This document shows positions 12,682 through 24,000 of a stretch of DNA of 64,000 nt, piece after piece (the first letter of the stretch is position 1; the number at the start of each line of letters is the position of its first letter). The translations under genes were made by a program, and so were the position numbers. The notes below the pieces were generated by a model. It searched no databases. It saw nothing but the letters and a program-made list of their open reading frames with translations, and was not told the origin of the DNA. The stretch comes from Guadua angustifolia (lineage: Eukaryota; Streptophyta; Magnoliopsida; Poales; Poaceae), in NCBI GenBank assembly GCA_036346375.1, contig CM070511.1, positions 2,046,001-2,110,000 on the forward strand, written 5' to 3'.

Positions 12682-12808
12682 GTCCTTAGAAGAGGAGGCA
12701 ACACCTCTTGCTTCTTGGCACCGCTCACGTACACAAAGATAATACTAATCAACCTGCATGCGCCCTTTTGATCTGGATTGGTTTCTTGCTGTGCTCCTTG
12801 GTGTGACA

Positions 12809-12836
12809 GAAGAAGAAGAAGAAGAAGAAGAAGAAC
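12809..12836. repeat. (GAA)n microsatellite
   Basis: Nine GAA units about 130 bases upstream of the minus-strand gene start at 12681. Confidence 0.9.
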
Positions 12837-13040
12837 GGTGGTTGGTTTTCAATGCAAGAAGAGAGAGGGTTTAGCACTTAAAAGTTGAAAACACAGGACA
12901 TGAATCATGAATGCATCACGCATGAATACATGTCAAACGTGTGGGCTATTGGAGTTTATGCTTGGCGGTTATGGTTTAGGATGCCCCACGAAGGCTAATG
13001 GTCGGACGGGATTGCTGTGGGTTTCTTTTGTTGGCTAGTT

Positions 13041-13271
13041 CAGTTGTGTGCGGGACAGCTTTAGTTCCATTAAAATCTGTGTAATTGATGGAACAGAGTA
13101 TTATGAGCTCTAGAAATTTATGGAGTTGAAGCTGTGGGTACATTAAGAGTATTTAGGTGAGTCATCTTTTTACATTTTAGACTAAAAATATAAACTTAAT
13201 TCACTTTATTTTATGCTACAAGCTCCAGATCTGAAGTGGAGCTGGAATCTAGAAATCTGTCAAACAGGGCC
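13041..13271. mobile_element. PIF/Harbinger-like MITE, family 1, copy b
   Basis: Shares the core GTACATTAAGAG...TTTACATTTTAG with the element at 10911 and ends AAACAGGGCC followed by TTA. The left end is eroded, so the start is approximate. Confidence 0.7.
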
Positions 13272-13282
13272 TTAGTTAGCTA

Positions 13283-13506
13283 TTCCCTCCTGCCGCAAAT
13301 AGTTGTCGTAGTCAAATCTTCAAAACTTTGATCGTTAATATTTTTAAATAGGATATATGAAAATTATATATGTAGATTTGTCTCAACAAGTACTTTCATA
13401 ATATTATAGTTTTATTGAATTTTATAAATGTATTATAATAAAAATTAGTAGCCAAAGCTGTGTTTTGAAGATGTGCAGAACCATAATTATGTGTGACCAA
13501 ATGGAG
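13283..13506. mobile_element. Stowaway (Tc1/mariner) MITE
   Basis: Begins TTCCCTCCTGCCGCAAATAG and ends ACCAAATGGAG, flanked by TA on both sides (13281-13282 and 13507-13508). Length 224 bp. Confidence 0.8.
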
Positions 13507-14426
13507 TATTATATTGAAAGGGAGGCAAATGGATATGGCACTATTGGCGTTGTTTATTTGTAACTGCATTCTATTCATGCATGAACGTAAACATTAATTG
13601 TAGTAGCAAATTGAAGTCTATAAAGAACAGAAATACAAGAGGGCTAGGAATGGTTGGAGTTAAGCCGTGGCGAAACCATGAAAAAAAATAGAGGATGAAC
13701 TCAAAAAACTAGACTAAATTAAGATAAATATATTAAATAGCTTGTGTTGTATTTTTTATCATAATAATACTTTATTGTTTGATAAATACTTATACAACGT
13801 TCGCTTGTCAAATTTTTGTAAATCTATGAACAACTTAACATCAATCAATCATATAAATAAACTATTGTCTCTATTCAACCCCTTTACATAGTTATAACCA
13901 ACAAAAAATATATATAAATCAGAAAAATGCTCACATTGCCTATTTGATGTTTTGATTAACCCAGTTAGCTAGTTAGACACTCCCTCACGCTGCGCTACCT
14001 TCCCTGCCCACTCGCCATTGCCGCAGTGGGTTGCCTGCCTGCCCTCTCAAGTCTTCACTGGTGACGGCTTGACCTTTCTTTTCTTCTTATTCTGTTGGAT
14101 TGTTTTTCTTTCGTATTTTTTTGCAACAAAAGAACGTACCGGTGGCTTGGATTAGTATGATTGCTATAAAATGTATAATAGCATAAAAAAAGAATCGGGA
14201 ATGCGTTGAATCTAGAAGATGGTCGGCTGCTTGGATATATAGACTTATTCTGCTATTTGTTGGTTGTTTGGGATATGATCCACGCATCCAACCTTCAATC
14301 TAGAGGGAAAATAATATATAGTTCCTGAAATTAAATAGCCATGTTGATCTCATTGGTTTGACGTAGACAGGGGCCAAATGGCAGGACAGATACATGTATA
14401 AAACCCCTCTAGCTAACCGTGCCAAG
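13507..14426. other. Gene-free AT-rich intergenic DNA
   Basis: No ORF or repeat with recognisable ends was found in this stretch. Confidence 0.5.
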
Positions 14427-14652
14427 AACCTGTTTAGCAGAGCTGTAGATCCTAATTAACTCTATCTAGAGCTTATAAGCTAAAATAAAGTGAATTAAGT
14501 TTATATTTTTAATCTAAAATGTAAACAAGATGATCTACCTAAACACTCTTAATGTATCCATAACTCCAACTCCAAAAATTTCTAGAGCTCAGAATACACT
14601 GCTTTACCAACTTTATGGATTTAGTGAGACTACAGCTGTACGAAACACCCCC
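14427..14652. mobile_element. PIF/Harbinger-like MITE, family 1, copy c (reverse orientation)
   Basis: The reverse complement carries the same core as copies a and b (GTACATTAAGAG-like, AAACTTAATTCACTTTATTT). Its right end reads GAAACACCCCC before TAA. Terminal repeats have diverged and the left boundary is approximate. Confidence 0.7.
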
Positions 14653-14932
14653 TAAGTTACAATACAAGAGTCAAACCGACTCTATAAAGAACTCAAACGC
14701 AGTTCCTGATTTCCATATATGCAAGTAAAAACATGCTTTCTTTCTTTTTTTATGGAACTTCGCAAACCCACGAAAGAAAGCATCTAGAATGCCAACAACT
14801 TACCTATCCGTTCCAGTCAGGCGTGCGGATTTTTCGAGTCCCATCCACACTTTATATAGACCCTTTGGTCAAGAGGCTGCAGTGTCTATCTCGCTTTCTT
14901 GGTGTTTTTCCTTCTTGTTGGCGAATGATTTA

Positions 14933-15163
14933 GGGCCCATTTATTTTTGTTTTGGATTTTTTAAAAGTTGATTTTAAATTATGGTTGTAGAGAAGCTGAT
15001 TCTCTAAAAGCTAGAATCCAAAAGCACATATGAAGTGGATTGTAGATTCTAGTGTATATAGGTGGGCTGGATTATGAGAATCGATTCTTAAAATCGGACT
15101 GTTTGTTTTTTATTCTGCTTTTGTGGTCAAAATCCAGAATCAAAAACCAAAACAAACAGGCTC
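14933..15163. mobile_element. PIF/Harbinger-like MITE, family 2, copy b (reverse orientation)
   Basis: Begins GGGCCCATTTATTTT and ends AAACAAACAGGCTC. TTA target duplications lie at 14930-14932 and 15164-15166. Length 231 bp; the interior is the reverse complement of 11884-12112. Confidence 0.85.
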
Positions 15164-15664
15164 TTAAGCTGCATATCACATGATTTTGTTCTCTCTCTTT
15201 TTCATTCTTCAGTTGTTTAATTATTTGGAAGAAACGAAGGACACATGCGTACGTATTCCCTTGCCTACAAAAGGAACAGACATGGGAAAATTATTCATAG
15301 TGCAGCCAGTAGCTATCAAGGAGTTGGGAGATCCTTGTCATGTAGGTGAGAGGTCGACGGACATGAGAAATGCCAGACCGGCAACGTTGACCGCATCCAA
15401 GAGGAGGATGAGCTACAAATCGCATATATACTTTTGTTTCGCAATTACTCGATTACTTCGAACATTAAGCGTGCAAAAACTATGCTATTAGGGAGGAATT
15501 TTGCCGATCAAACTAACTTCTATTGATCACTTTGATCATGGCGCACTACATGGTAATTTTGATGCAAGTATATTAGTCGTAAGTTAGTCACCTAGTTGAA
15601 CATGACTATTCCAACCATGTGATTAATTAAAAATGCCTGAATTACTATTACATATATATATGGA
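15164..15664. other. Gene-free intergenic DNA
   Basis: A 103-codon open frame at 15180-15491 shows no domain and no coding bias, so I leave it unannotated. Confidence 0.5.
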
Positions 15665-15898
15665 CTAGCCATGTGCCCGTGCGTTACAACGCAAACTCAA
15701 TTTGCGATAAAAAATTTATTTGCAAAGAACAATAACAGTGGCAAGGTGGGTAATTAAAGAGTAGTACGTGGCAAAGGTGGGTAATTTTGATGAAGCGACA
15801 CCGACACGGGCAAAGGTAGGTAATTAAAGAACAGTGACAAAGGTGAATAATTTTGATGAAGTGACGCGGGAAGAAATTCTCATTTTATATAGTAAAGA
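15665..15898 (-). mobile_element. Small non-autonomous Helitron, 234 bp
   Basis: Read on the minus strand it starts TCTTTACTATATAAAATGAG and ends with a GCGTT-GT-AACGC hairpin, then ACGGGCACATGGCTAG. It sits between A and T (plus-strand T at 15899 and A at 15664), the Helitron insertion rule, with no target duplication. The interior holds degenerate tandem units of GGCAAAGGTGGGTAATT. Confidence 0.85.
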
Positions 15899-17029
15899 TT
15901 CTCATGCTAGTCTCCGAGCTAAGATATGATCTTTGAATATGGTTGGAACGTTGACCGGTCTGTTCAACAAATCAAGCAACAATCCAATTAATGATGAAAC
16001 TTCCGTTCTAATCTCTGAATTTCACAGTATGTATAAGTATGTTTATCCGAAAGTGACCAGATCTGTCTGAAAATTATGATTGAAAAGTATGCGACAAAGA
16101 TTTTTTTTTTTTTGCTGATTTTGCTTTATTATGTCGCAGTTAGACGTTGTATACATGGTAAACAAGTGCAACTTGATCATGCACAACTCGCAATCAAAAT
16201 AGTTAAAAACTTTTTAGAGGAATCAAATTATCTAACCGGGTTATATATGTTTGTAGCAGTTTGCCAACCCTGACGGATATACTAAGAAAGTGTTGTATGC
16301 TCGTTATAGGACATTTTTTTCCCCAGAAAGCTTATTAACAATATCCTCACTTTTTTACACGCATAATTCATTTCAACTTATATCGAAAAACTTCACTGTA
16401 GTTTTGCGATAATATATAGCCTCCTACAACACAGTGGTTTTGATTTTTAGGGTTAGTGTTTGTATTCTCTCCTCTTTATTAATGGAATGAGGCAGAGCTC
16501 CTACCCTAGTTTTTTTTAAAAAAAAATAATATATAGTGGTTTTGCTTTTGATTTGAAGGCACTGTTTCAAAAAATAAGAAAACATGATGAATTTGGAAGC
16601 CCAGGCAATGCGATTGTTGCTTTGTTAGGCCTAATTGGCCATGGGCCTAAAACAAAATGCACAGTTGAGACTGATGTGTACTGCCAAACTGTATTTTAAT
16701 AGGGATAATTAATATTATACCACTTCAAAGATTGACACTGTGCATAAGTGACAACAAATAGAGTGATATAGTATATATGAATTATCCCATTTTAATAAGG
16801 GTTATTTAGATGTAAGCCACAGTAGAGTTTTCGGCTTTGAGACATGCCACTACAAAGTTTCACCTTTAACCTATGCCAGTGCTAACGTGTGGGAATTGAA
16901 AATATGCCATTATTAAAATTTTAAGACCATAATGCACCCTTCCTTTTCCTCGTCCCTCCTTTATCCCTTTCTCCACCTCTTCCACCTCTCCAATGGTGTC
17001 AGGCCCCTACCTTCATCCTCTTGCCCTCC
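15899..17029. other. Gene-free DNA with small repeat pieces
   Basis: Holds the LINE tail at 16440-16528. At 16690-16900, GGGATAATTAATATTATACC and GGGTTATTTAGATGTAAGCC resemble termini of Mutator-like elements, but no matching second end or 9-bp duplication was found. Confidence 0.4.
16440..16528 (+). mobile_element. LINE 3' end fragment
   Basis: TTAATGGAATGAGGCAGAGC followed by TCCTACC and a T/A-rich tail resembles the 3' UTR of grass L1 elements. No coding part remains. Confidence 0.5.
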
Positions 17030-17661
17030 TAAAGTGGATCGGATGCCCAAGAGAGAAACGGTGAATTGAGTATATTTTTGAACTAGGATGAATTAAACAA
17101 ATTTAGAACAACATAGAAACTACTTCCAACCTAAGTGCCTATGGTTTACTAGTGTGCTCAATCAACTCCGAAATATGCTAGTGAAGATTTGCAACATAAG
17201 TTCCAAACTTACACAAGTCTAGTAATCTAGAAATTGAAAGAACAAAAATTTAAACGCGGAAACGTAATAGTGAAAATAGGCAACTGAATTTTCTATCAAG
17301 ATCTCAGAGATTCATCGATCTCCCCTAATCCTTGTTAGAGCACTCTCACAAGAGTATATCTCCTACTTGAACCCACGCAAGGATCCGAGTAATCAACTCG
17401 TGGTAGTCCTTCTCTTTGGATAGGTAGACTCCAAAGCTTCACAACCTTTTCGGTGCGTGTCACAAGATCCTCTTTGGAAGGTTACCAAGAGCACGCCTCC
17501 AATCCGTCTAGAAATCACCAAATTTCAAGAGTAATAAGCTCAAGAATATCACTTGAACCCAGCAAGATCAGATAACTATGAGTGATGCACACTAAGGCCT
17601 AATATGCTCTCTCACACTCAAAATCTCAACTTGAGGTTCTTGAGTGCCATTGAACTCCTTA

Positions 17662-18273
17662 GGTGTGTTTGGTTGGATGAACAAAGATACATGGGATGGG
17701 ATAGTTCAGGATGGATGGGATGACCATGAATGGATGATATAGGGAGGGTATTTGGTTAGGATGGTACTAGATTTTGTTTGGTTGCTTTGATAGAATGATA
17801 CGGGATGGTATGAGATGGTGTTTGGTTCGAGGGATGAGGTTAGTATGGTAACCTTTGTCACTAAGGTGGTGAGTTTACCTTTCACAACTATTGCAATGAA
17901 AATTTGTAAATCTAATTAAAATTTTATTTTCCACAATTAAGCAGTATGTAATATTCTTATATAGTATAATTAAAATTTTATTTCCTATAATTTAGCAGTA
18001 TGTACTATTTTTATATAGTCTAATTAAAATTTATTTCTCATAATTGAGCGAATTCCCGCGCGTGGGATGAGCACATACAAGCGTGTCCCGTACCAATCGG
18101 TTTGGCCGATTTGGGCATACAAGTTGGTAAGGATATTTGGAGATTATTCCTGGAATTTATACCACTCCGTTCCTTACGAGATGATTCCATACACTCAACC
18201 AAATGTATATATCAAGACCTATCCTAAATCATCCCGTACAGGTTTTTCCTCATTCACCCAACCAAACGCACCC
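17662..18273. mobile_element. Tourist-like (PIF/Harbinger) element, 612 bp
   Basis: Left end GGTGTGTTTGGTTGGATGAA and right end TTCACCCAACCAAACGCACC are inverted repeats. TTA target duplications lie at 17659-17661 and 18274-18276. No transposase is present. The 76-codon frame at 18067-18297 crosses the right end and is not a gene. Confidence 0.85.
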
Positions 18274-18478
18274 TTAATACACAATCCACTGTATTAGAGT
18301 CACAAAGGTGCTAACTTGAATGCCCATAGTCCACTTATGTAGCCTCTCCATTCCAAATCTAACCATTGGACACATTCTCTGAAAAAGTGTTGGTAGACTC
18401 GGATTATTCATCTCAGTTCAATTTTTCCCAGTTCCAAAGGTTCAAACACTAGTCGTTATGTCGACCTGGATAATCCGC

Positions 18479-21290
18479 TGTCGGTGTACTTTGCACCGGG
18501 GTACCCTTTCCGCCGTGAAAAGTAATAGGTCCAAGAAGTGGCCTGGCCCAATTTAAAGCAACGTGGCCCCCCGGCGACCAGTTTGGCGATCACGATACGC
18601 TTTCGCCGGGCGAAGCGGCCAGCGTGGCGCCACTGGCGGCGGCCGGGCGAAACGCCGCCTGCCGCCGGGTGGAAACCCACGCGCCCCGGCGGCGGCGATC
18701 GGCGATCACACCGCTTTCGTCGGTAGGGGCTAGTGGTTGGCTCATCCAGCCATCTCTCCGGCGAGTTTCGGTTCTTCGTCCGAAAGGACATCGCGCCTGG
18801 TGATGGCGGGTTCACACTCGCAGTAACAAGGCGAGGCGGAGGCTAGCGATTCCCAAAATACGTCCCGCGTTCTCGCCGGACGAGGGATCGCCTCCCACCG
18901 CCACAGCAGGAGGGCGGTGGCGCTTCCGTGGCGGCAGCTGGGCTTCCGGTTCGGCGTCGGCTGGCCATGGAGGCCTCCACTCCGGCTCAGAACCTGCATG
19001 CAGTCCGTCTCCTCCTGGACCACCCTCCGGTGGAACTTGCTGGAGACACCCCGGCCGCTTCGTGGCTGCGGGATATTGCGGGCCTCGTGGACGCGGCCCA
19101 GCTCCGCGTAGGGATGCCCGACCGGTCTAAGGCCGTCGGTTCCCCTCGCCCCAAGGTGCCCGTAGAGCGCACCCAAGCTTCTAGTCACCCTAGCAGGAAG
19201 CGCTCTGGCCAGGCGGGCCAGAGTAAGGGAAAGGGTTTGCAAGAAGAAGGTCCCAGCTCCGCAAAGAGCCGTGGGGACCTAAGGTCCCATCTGGAGCTCT
19301 GGCATCGGCCGCACGGTGGTGATCTACGTCATAGCCTGCAGCGTGGCCGCGTTCGTGACGGACGGATGGCCCCTAGGGGTGAGAGTTCTTCTCGTGACTC
19401 TCACCTTCAGGCTAAGGAGGAGGTCCGTTCCTCCGACTCTTTGGGAAGTTATGCTCCGCCCCCCCCCGACACGGTTTCCAGGCCGGGGTCGGGGCGGGCG
19501 GCAGGATCCCCCCTATGGCGTCGGATGCCAGGCGTTTTCTCGACGGTTGCACCGCGTGGCGTGGTCTGAGAGGTTTCGTCCAGCCTCCATCGAGAAGTAT
19601 GATGGCACCACCAACCCAGAGGAGTTCCTGCAGATCTACACTACTGTGGTGCGTGCCGCTGGCGGGTCTGGAAAGACTATGGCCAATTACTTCCCAACGG
19701 CCTTGACGGGGTCCGCCCGGTCCTGGCTGTTGAACCTCCCGCGAGGATCGGTGCACTCGTGGGAGGAGTTGTGTGACCTCTTTGTCGCCAACTTCCAAGG
19801 CGCATTCGCGTAGCCGGACGTGGAGGATGATCTCCATGCCCTCGAGTAGGAAAGAGGGGAGTCGTTGCGCGACTTTATTCGGCGGTTCTGCCACTACCGC
19901 AATACGATTCCCCAGATTTTCGAACAGTCGGTCGTCATTGCCTTTCTAAGAGGCGTGCGCGACCACAAGATGCGGGAAAAAATGGCGACCCGCGACGTCG
20001 CCACCACTTCCGAGCTCTTCTCCCTGGCTCACAAGTACGCGCGGGCGGCAGAGGCTCCCTGTCGGCGTATTTCACCTGACAAGATTCAACTAACAGAGTG
20101 TCTACTCCCTAGACGGAAATTATGGTTCGGTATAGGGCATCTTCGTGGTTGGAAACCCTAATGTCTCTCAGCGATGAGTTCTGGGCGACAGCAAGCTGGT
20201 GGACACGCTGATCTATCCAGGTTTAGGCCCCCGGAATGGGTAATAGCCCTACGTCCTGCGGGTTCTTTGTTGAGGAAAGGGGAAAATGTCTTACAAGGGT
20301 GTTTATCAATGTCTGCCTTTCTATGCTTCTTGTTCTAGCCAATCGACTGGCCAGCCCCCTTCTTCATGCACCAGGGCGCCCTTATATAGACGGCCATCCT
20401 GGGCAGGAGAGAAGGTGGCGCTATACTTATCTACACACATTAATTACACCCATCATTCCAGCTTCCACGTCTACCCACGACTCATTTATTAAGCACGCCT
20501 CCGTGGCCTTGTCCTTCAAACATTATTTAATGTCGGTGAGAGGCCTCGCCCGGTCCGCCCGGGACAGGACGCTTCTACATCGGGTTGGTGAGAGACGTCA
20601 GAGGGATAAGCCGCTGTCGTGCCGAACGCTGGATCCTTCACAATTAATGATCCTGACACGAGGTGCCAGGAGAGGGAAACTTCGGTAAGCCTTCCTTCAT
20701 TCCTTTGGTTGCATCCGCGGCCTGACAAGGGGGCTCAAACACGCCCGCTCGGCGAGCAGCCGCAACGGCTCCTCGCCCGTGGCGAGCATGCTTTCGCTCA
20801 CCGTCGCCCGAGTCACCACGCTGGCCGCCGCCCGCGAGCGAAGCGTGATCGCCAGATCGCTCACCGGGGCGCGTGGGCTTTACACCCGGCGGCGGGCGTG
20901 CTCGCCCATTGCCGCCACGCGCCCGCGCTGCCCCGCGCCCGGCGAAGCGGCGTGATCGCGAGCGCTTTCGCCGTGAGCGGCGTGCTTCGCCGGCAGCCGT
21001 TTCGCGCGCCGCTGCCACGCGGGCTTCGCCGGTGAGCCACCAGGCGCCACGCGAACCGCTTGCCCGCGAGCGAGGCATGATCGCTAGATCGCTTGTCGGG
21101 CGCGTGGGCTTTACACCGTGAGCGGGGCGTGCTTCGCCCGTAGCGCCACGCTGAACGCCGCCTCCCCGATGGCGGCGTGATCGCCAGATCGCTTCGTCGG
21201 GGCCGCGTGGCTTTAAATTGGGCCAGACCACTTCTTGGACCTATTACTTTTCACGCTGGAAAGGGTACCCCGGTGCAAAGTACACCGACA
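18479..21290. mobile_element. 2.8-kb element with long inverted repeats, TG/CA ends and 5-bp target duplication
   Basis: The first ~80 bases (TGTCGGTGTACTTTGCACCG onward) match the reverse complement of the last ~80 with only about three differences; similarity then continues through GC-rich subterminal repeats for a further 100 bases or more. TCCGC lies on both sides (18474-18478 and 21291-21295). Subterminal units on the right (20750-21200, GCGTGATCGCCAGATCGCT and variants) appear inverted on the left (18570-18720). Between them lie a broken gag (18928-20100) and an LTR-like segment (about 20060-20720). TG...CA ends with 5-bp duplication belong to LTR elements, while inverted ends and subterminal repeats belong to DNA transposons. 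I cannot place it in a named family. It is inserted in the solo LTR 17035-22201. Confidence 0.75.
18928..20100 (+). pseudogene. Ty3/gypsy-type gag fragment, frameshifted
   Basis: Three frames follow one another: 18928-19569 (N-terminal, Arg/Ser-rich), about 19570-19813 and 19865-20100. The second has FRPASIEKYDGTTNPEEFLQ and ARSWLLNLPRGSVHSWEEL; the third has LRDFIRRFCHYRNTIPQ and AFLRGVRDHKMREKM. Together these form the Retrotrans_gag domain usual in grass gypsy elements. A frameshift near 19570 and stops at 19811 and about 19846 disable it. Protease, reverse transcriptase and integrase are absent downstream. Confidence 0.85.
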
Positions 21291-22201
21291 TCCGCCTCTA
21301 TTGTATTATCCACCTTAGTGAATTCACTCCATGTAGAGTACCGCTTCCATGCTTTTTCTCCCGATACAAGTTGCACAAACCTTGAAGCAAGCGAATGGGT
21401 AAGTAATCACCATCTAACCTTCATTCATACTTTAATATTTATGTAATTATAAAAAAGAAATGCATATAAGCATCTCTCATCCATGTAACCTCTCTGGAAC
21501 AATGATCAGGCCAATGGTACACCTCGAGCTGTATTATCCAATCTCAACTTACCCAAAAACATACCCCTAGAGAGACGATACACCTCAACCCAGATCATCC
21601 ACCTCAATAGTACACCTCGGCGGAATGATACGCCTCAATGTAAAATATATACCTTGGGTACCAAAAATACCTTCTCTAGACAAATGATATGCTTCAATGG
21701 TACGGGTTGATTTAGCTTATCTGTCCCTGTGTAAACTGCCAAAAGCATAAGGAACATACCCTCTCATGGTACATCTCAATGGCACGCCACATCTGCTGAT
21801 TTTTTTACTAGCTAAATTATGATCCAAACTTTGAGATTCTCTTAACCACAATTTGATTTTTTTTAACTCTAGAACTAGGCTAAAAAGACCTAGTGTACAC
21901 CATAACTAATTACTTAACCTAACCAAGCTTGAGTTACTAGCTTTGAACCCCCTTAATATTATGGCCAAAGTAAAAACAAAAACCTATCAACTAGAATGAT
22001 CTGTGACTAACAACATAGATCATTTCTAGCCACAAAGTCCTTAATCTTCATGTAAGCTATGCCCGCCGTCATTTGCACATATGGAGGTCCATGAAAGTCG
22101 AAAAATAAATCATATCCATCATTAAGGCTTAACTTATTTTAATCAAACTAAAACCAAAGTTTGTATTAATGATTTAAGTGTCATTAATCACGAAAACCAC
22201 A

Positions 22202-22432
22202 TAAAGAATGAATTAGGGGCCAGATGCTTACACTTCATCCTCCCATTCTCCACATCCACCGTGCGGATTTTGCCCGTGATGCATTGCCAAATACACCTAC
22301 TCTCATATATCTTGGGCCTTGGCCTAGCTAGACAAATGTTTGTTCTTCTGAAAGTTTTCCACCTGATGCATTCAGGCCATGGGTAACGACGGGACGGTTG
22401 GCGAATCGCCGACGACGGCAAATGCATGCCGG
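22202..22432. other. Short unassigned segment between solo LTR and copia remnant
   Basis: ATTCAGGCCATG followed by TTAAATAAATCTTT occurs at 22370-22445 and again at 22455-22502, an imperfect local duplication next to the copia fragment. An open minus-strand frame (22188-22529) has no recognised domain. Confidence 0.4.
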
Positions 22433-23247
22433 TTAAATAAATCTTTATAAATTCAGGCCATGCTGCTCGACCTTCCCATGTTTGCCGCTTAAATAAATCT
22501 TTGTATGGTTTAAAACAAGTTCCTCGCACTTGGTTTCATCGATTCGCCACCTACCTCTTATCTCTAGGCTTCATTGCATCTAAAAGTGATTCGTCTTTAT
22601 TTATTTATCGCCATGGCACCAAAATTGCATATCTTCTGTTATATGTTGATGACTTAATACTCGCTGCCAACACCACCCATTTGTTGCACACCGTCATTAA
22701 CTCTCTACAGCATGAATTCTCGATGACTGATCTGGGTGAGCTCCTTCACTTTCTCGGTATTAATGTTCATCGCTCACACCATGGACTTTTCCTTTCCCAA
22801 CAACAATATGCCCTGGAAATCCTAGCACGTGCTAAAATGCTCAATTGCAAACCTATTTCTACTCCCATCAACACACAGTCCAAACTTTCTGCACAATGGG
22901 GGCCACCAATTCAGGATCGATCCAACTCTCTACCACAGTCTTGCCAATAACTAACTCTCACCCGTCCGGACATGTCATATGCTGTCTAGCAATTTGCCTC
23001 TTTATGCATGATCCTAGAGAGCCACATTTTAACCTTGTGAAACGCATTCTCCATTATGTCAAAGGAACTTCTAATTTTGGCCTTAGCATCTACAAGTCCT
23101 CTCACATGATCTTGTGGCATCATATTCAGACGTTGATTGGGCAGGTTGTCCGGACACCAGCAAATCTACCTCTGGCTTTTGTGTATTTCTTGGTGACAAT
23201 GTCATCTCTTGGTCCTCTAAGAGGTAGCACACTATTTCACGATCAAG
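22433..23247 (+). pseudogene. Ty1/copia reverse transcriptase-RNase H fragment
   Basis: VCRLNKSLYGLKQVPRTWFH, then YLLLYVDDLIL (the catalytic YVDD) and FSMTDLGELLHFLGI are classic copia reverse transcriptase. After a frameshift near 22920 come LTRPDMSYA, VKRILHYVKGTSNFGL and ISWSSKR, with a stop in place of the usual Gln, then HTISRSS of the RNase H region. The frame breaks off at about 23247, exactly where CACTA-type repeats start. Integrase and gag are not seen. A possible continuation of the same element resumes near 30158. Confidence 0.85.
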
Positions 23248-23539
23248 CGCGATGTCATCACATCATAGACGGTCTTGTCTACAAACCGTCTGCGATGTCA
23301 TCACATCGTAGACGGTTTGTAGATAATACCGTCTACGATGATACTTCTTACCTGTATAAGACAGAGAGCCTCGACTGCCTCTGTATTTTTAGGTTTTCCT
23401 CGATATTTCTGAGGTGGCTGCGATTGAGAGGCGTTCTGATGAAAGAGACCCTAGATTTGGAGATTTAATTGTAGATCCTCGTGCTCTTGGTCATCCAAGG
23501 TTAGTACTTACTTCTAATCTGAATTGGTCCAAATTTACA

Positions 23540-23840
23540 TTATATTTAGGTCCTGTTTGTTTGGGCTTTTTCATTGGCTTAAAAGCCAAAAAGCTAAAAC
23601 TTAAACAAACGAGTAGCTTTTTATCTGGGCTTTTCAAAAGCCATAAGTCTCTATATAACTAAAAGCCAAAAGCCACTGGAGAGAGGCTTTTTTTGGCTTA
23701 TTGATGGTTAGTTTTAGACTAATAATACTAAACTTAGATAAAATTACACACTTCTATCACGTACAAAAGACATTAGCTTTTAAGCTGTTTAAGGCAAAAA
23801 GCTGGCTTTAAGCTATAAGCCAAAAAGTCTAAGCCTATAT
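23540..23840. repeat. MITE-like fragment with internal inverted words
   Basis: TTAGGTCCTGTTTGTTTGGG looks like a Tourist left end. The interior has several GCTTTTAAGC and AAAGCCA/TGGCTTT words. A matching right end was not found. Confidence 0.4.
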
Positions 23841-24000
23841 CTATCTTGTTGAAGAGGGAAATGAAACTAGTTAATTTGTTCTCTGTGATGTAAAGTAGAT
23901 ACATTTGCTATACCTTGTGCAGATCCATTTGTACTTTATGATCTAAATTCGTCGTTTAACACCTATTGTTACATATGTAGCGTAGATGGACCAAAGCTAG

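Larger units (their letters stand above)
17035..22201. mobile_element. Solo LTR (copia-like type) split by two later insertions
   Basis: The element starts TGGATCGGATGCCC at 17035 and ends CGAAAACCACA at 22201. TAAAG lies on both sides (17030-17034 and 22202-22206), the 5-bp duplication expected of LTR integration. Its opening resembles the starts of the elements at 24382 and 51852 (T-G, GATCG-like, then a purine-rich GGTGAAT block). Removing the Tourist element at 17662 and the inverted-repeat element at 18479 leaves about 1.7 kb with no internal coding region, so it is best read as a solo LTR. Orientation is not settled. A short word (TGGTACACCTC and variants) recurs at 21511-21780. Confidence 0.75.

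Noticed and set aside
20644..21231. 195-codon minus-strand frame
   Set aside because: It covers the GC-rich subterminal repeats of the 2.8-kb element and repeats the same Arg/Gly-rich text because the DNA repeats.
23228..23233. CACTAT string as the left terminus of the CACTA element
   Set aside because: These bases belong to the copia RNase H reading frame (codons for His-Thr-Ile-Ser-Arg-Ser-Ser), so the match to CACTA is by chance; the CACTA-type repeats begin about 20 bases later.
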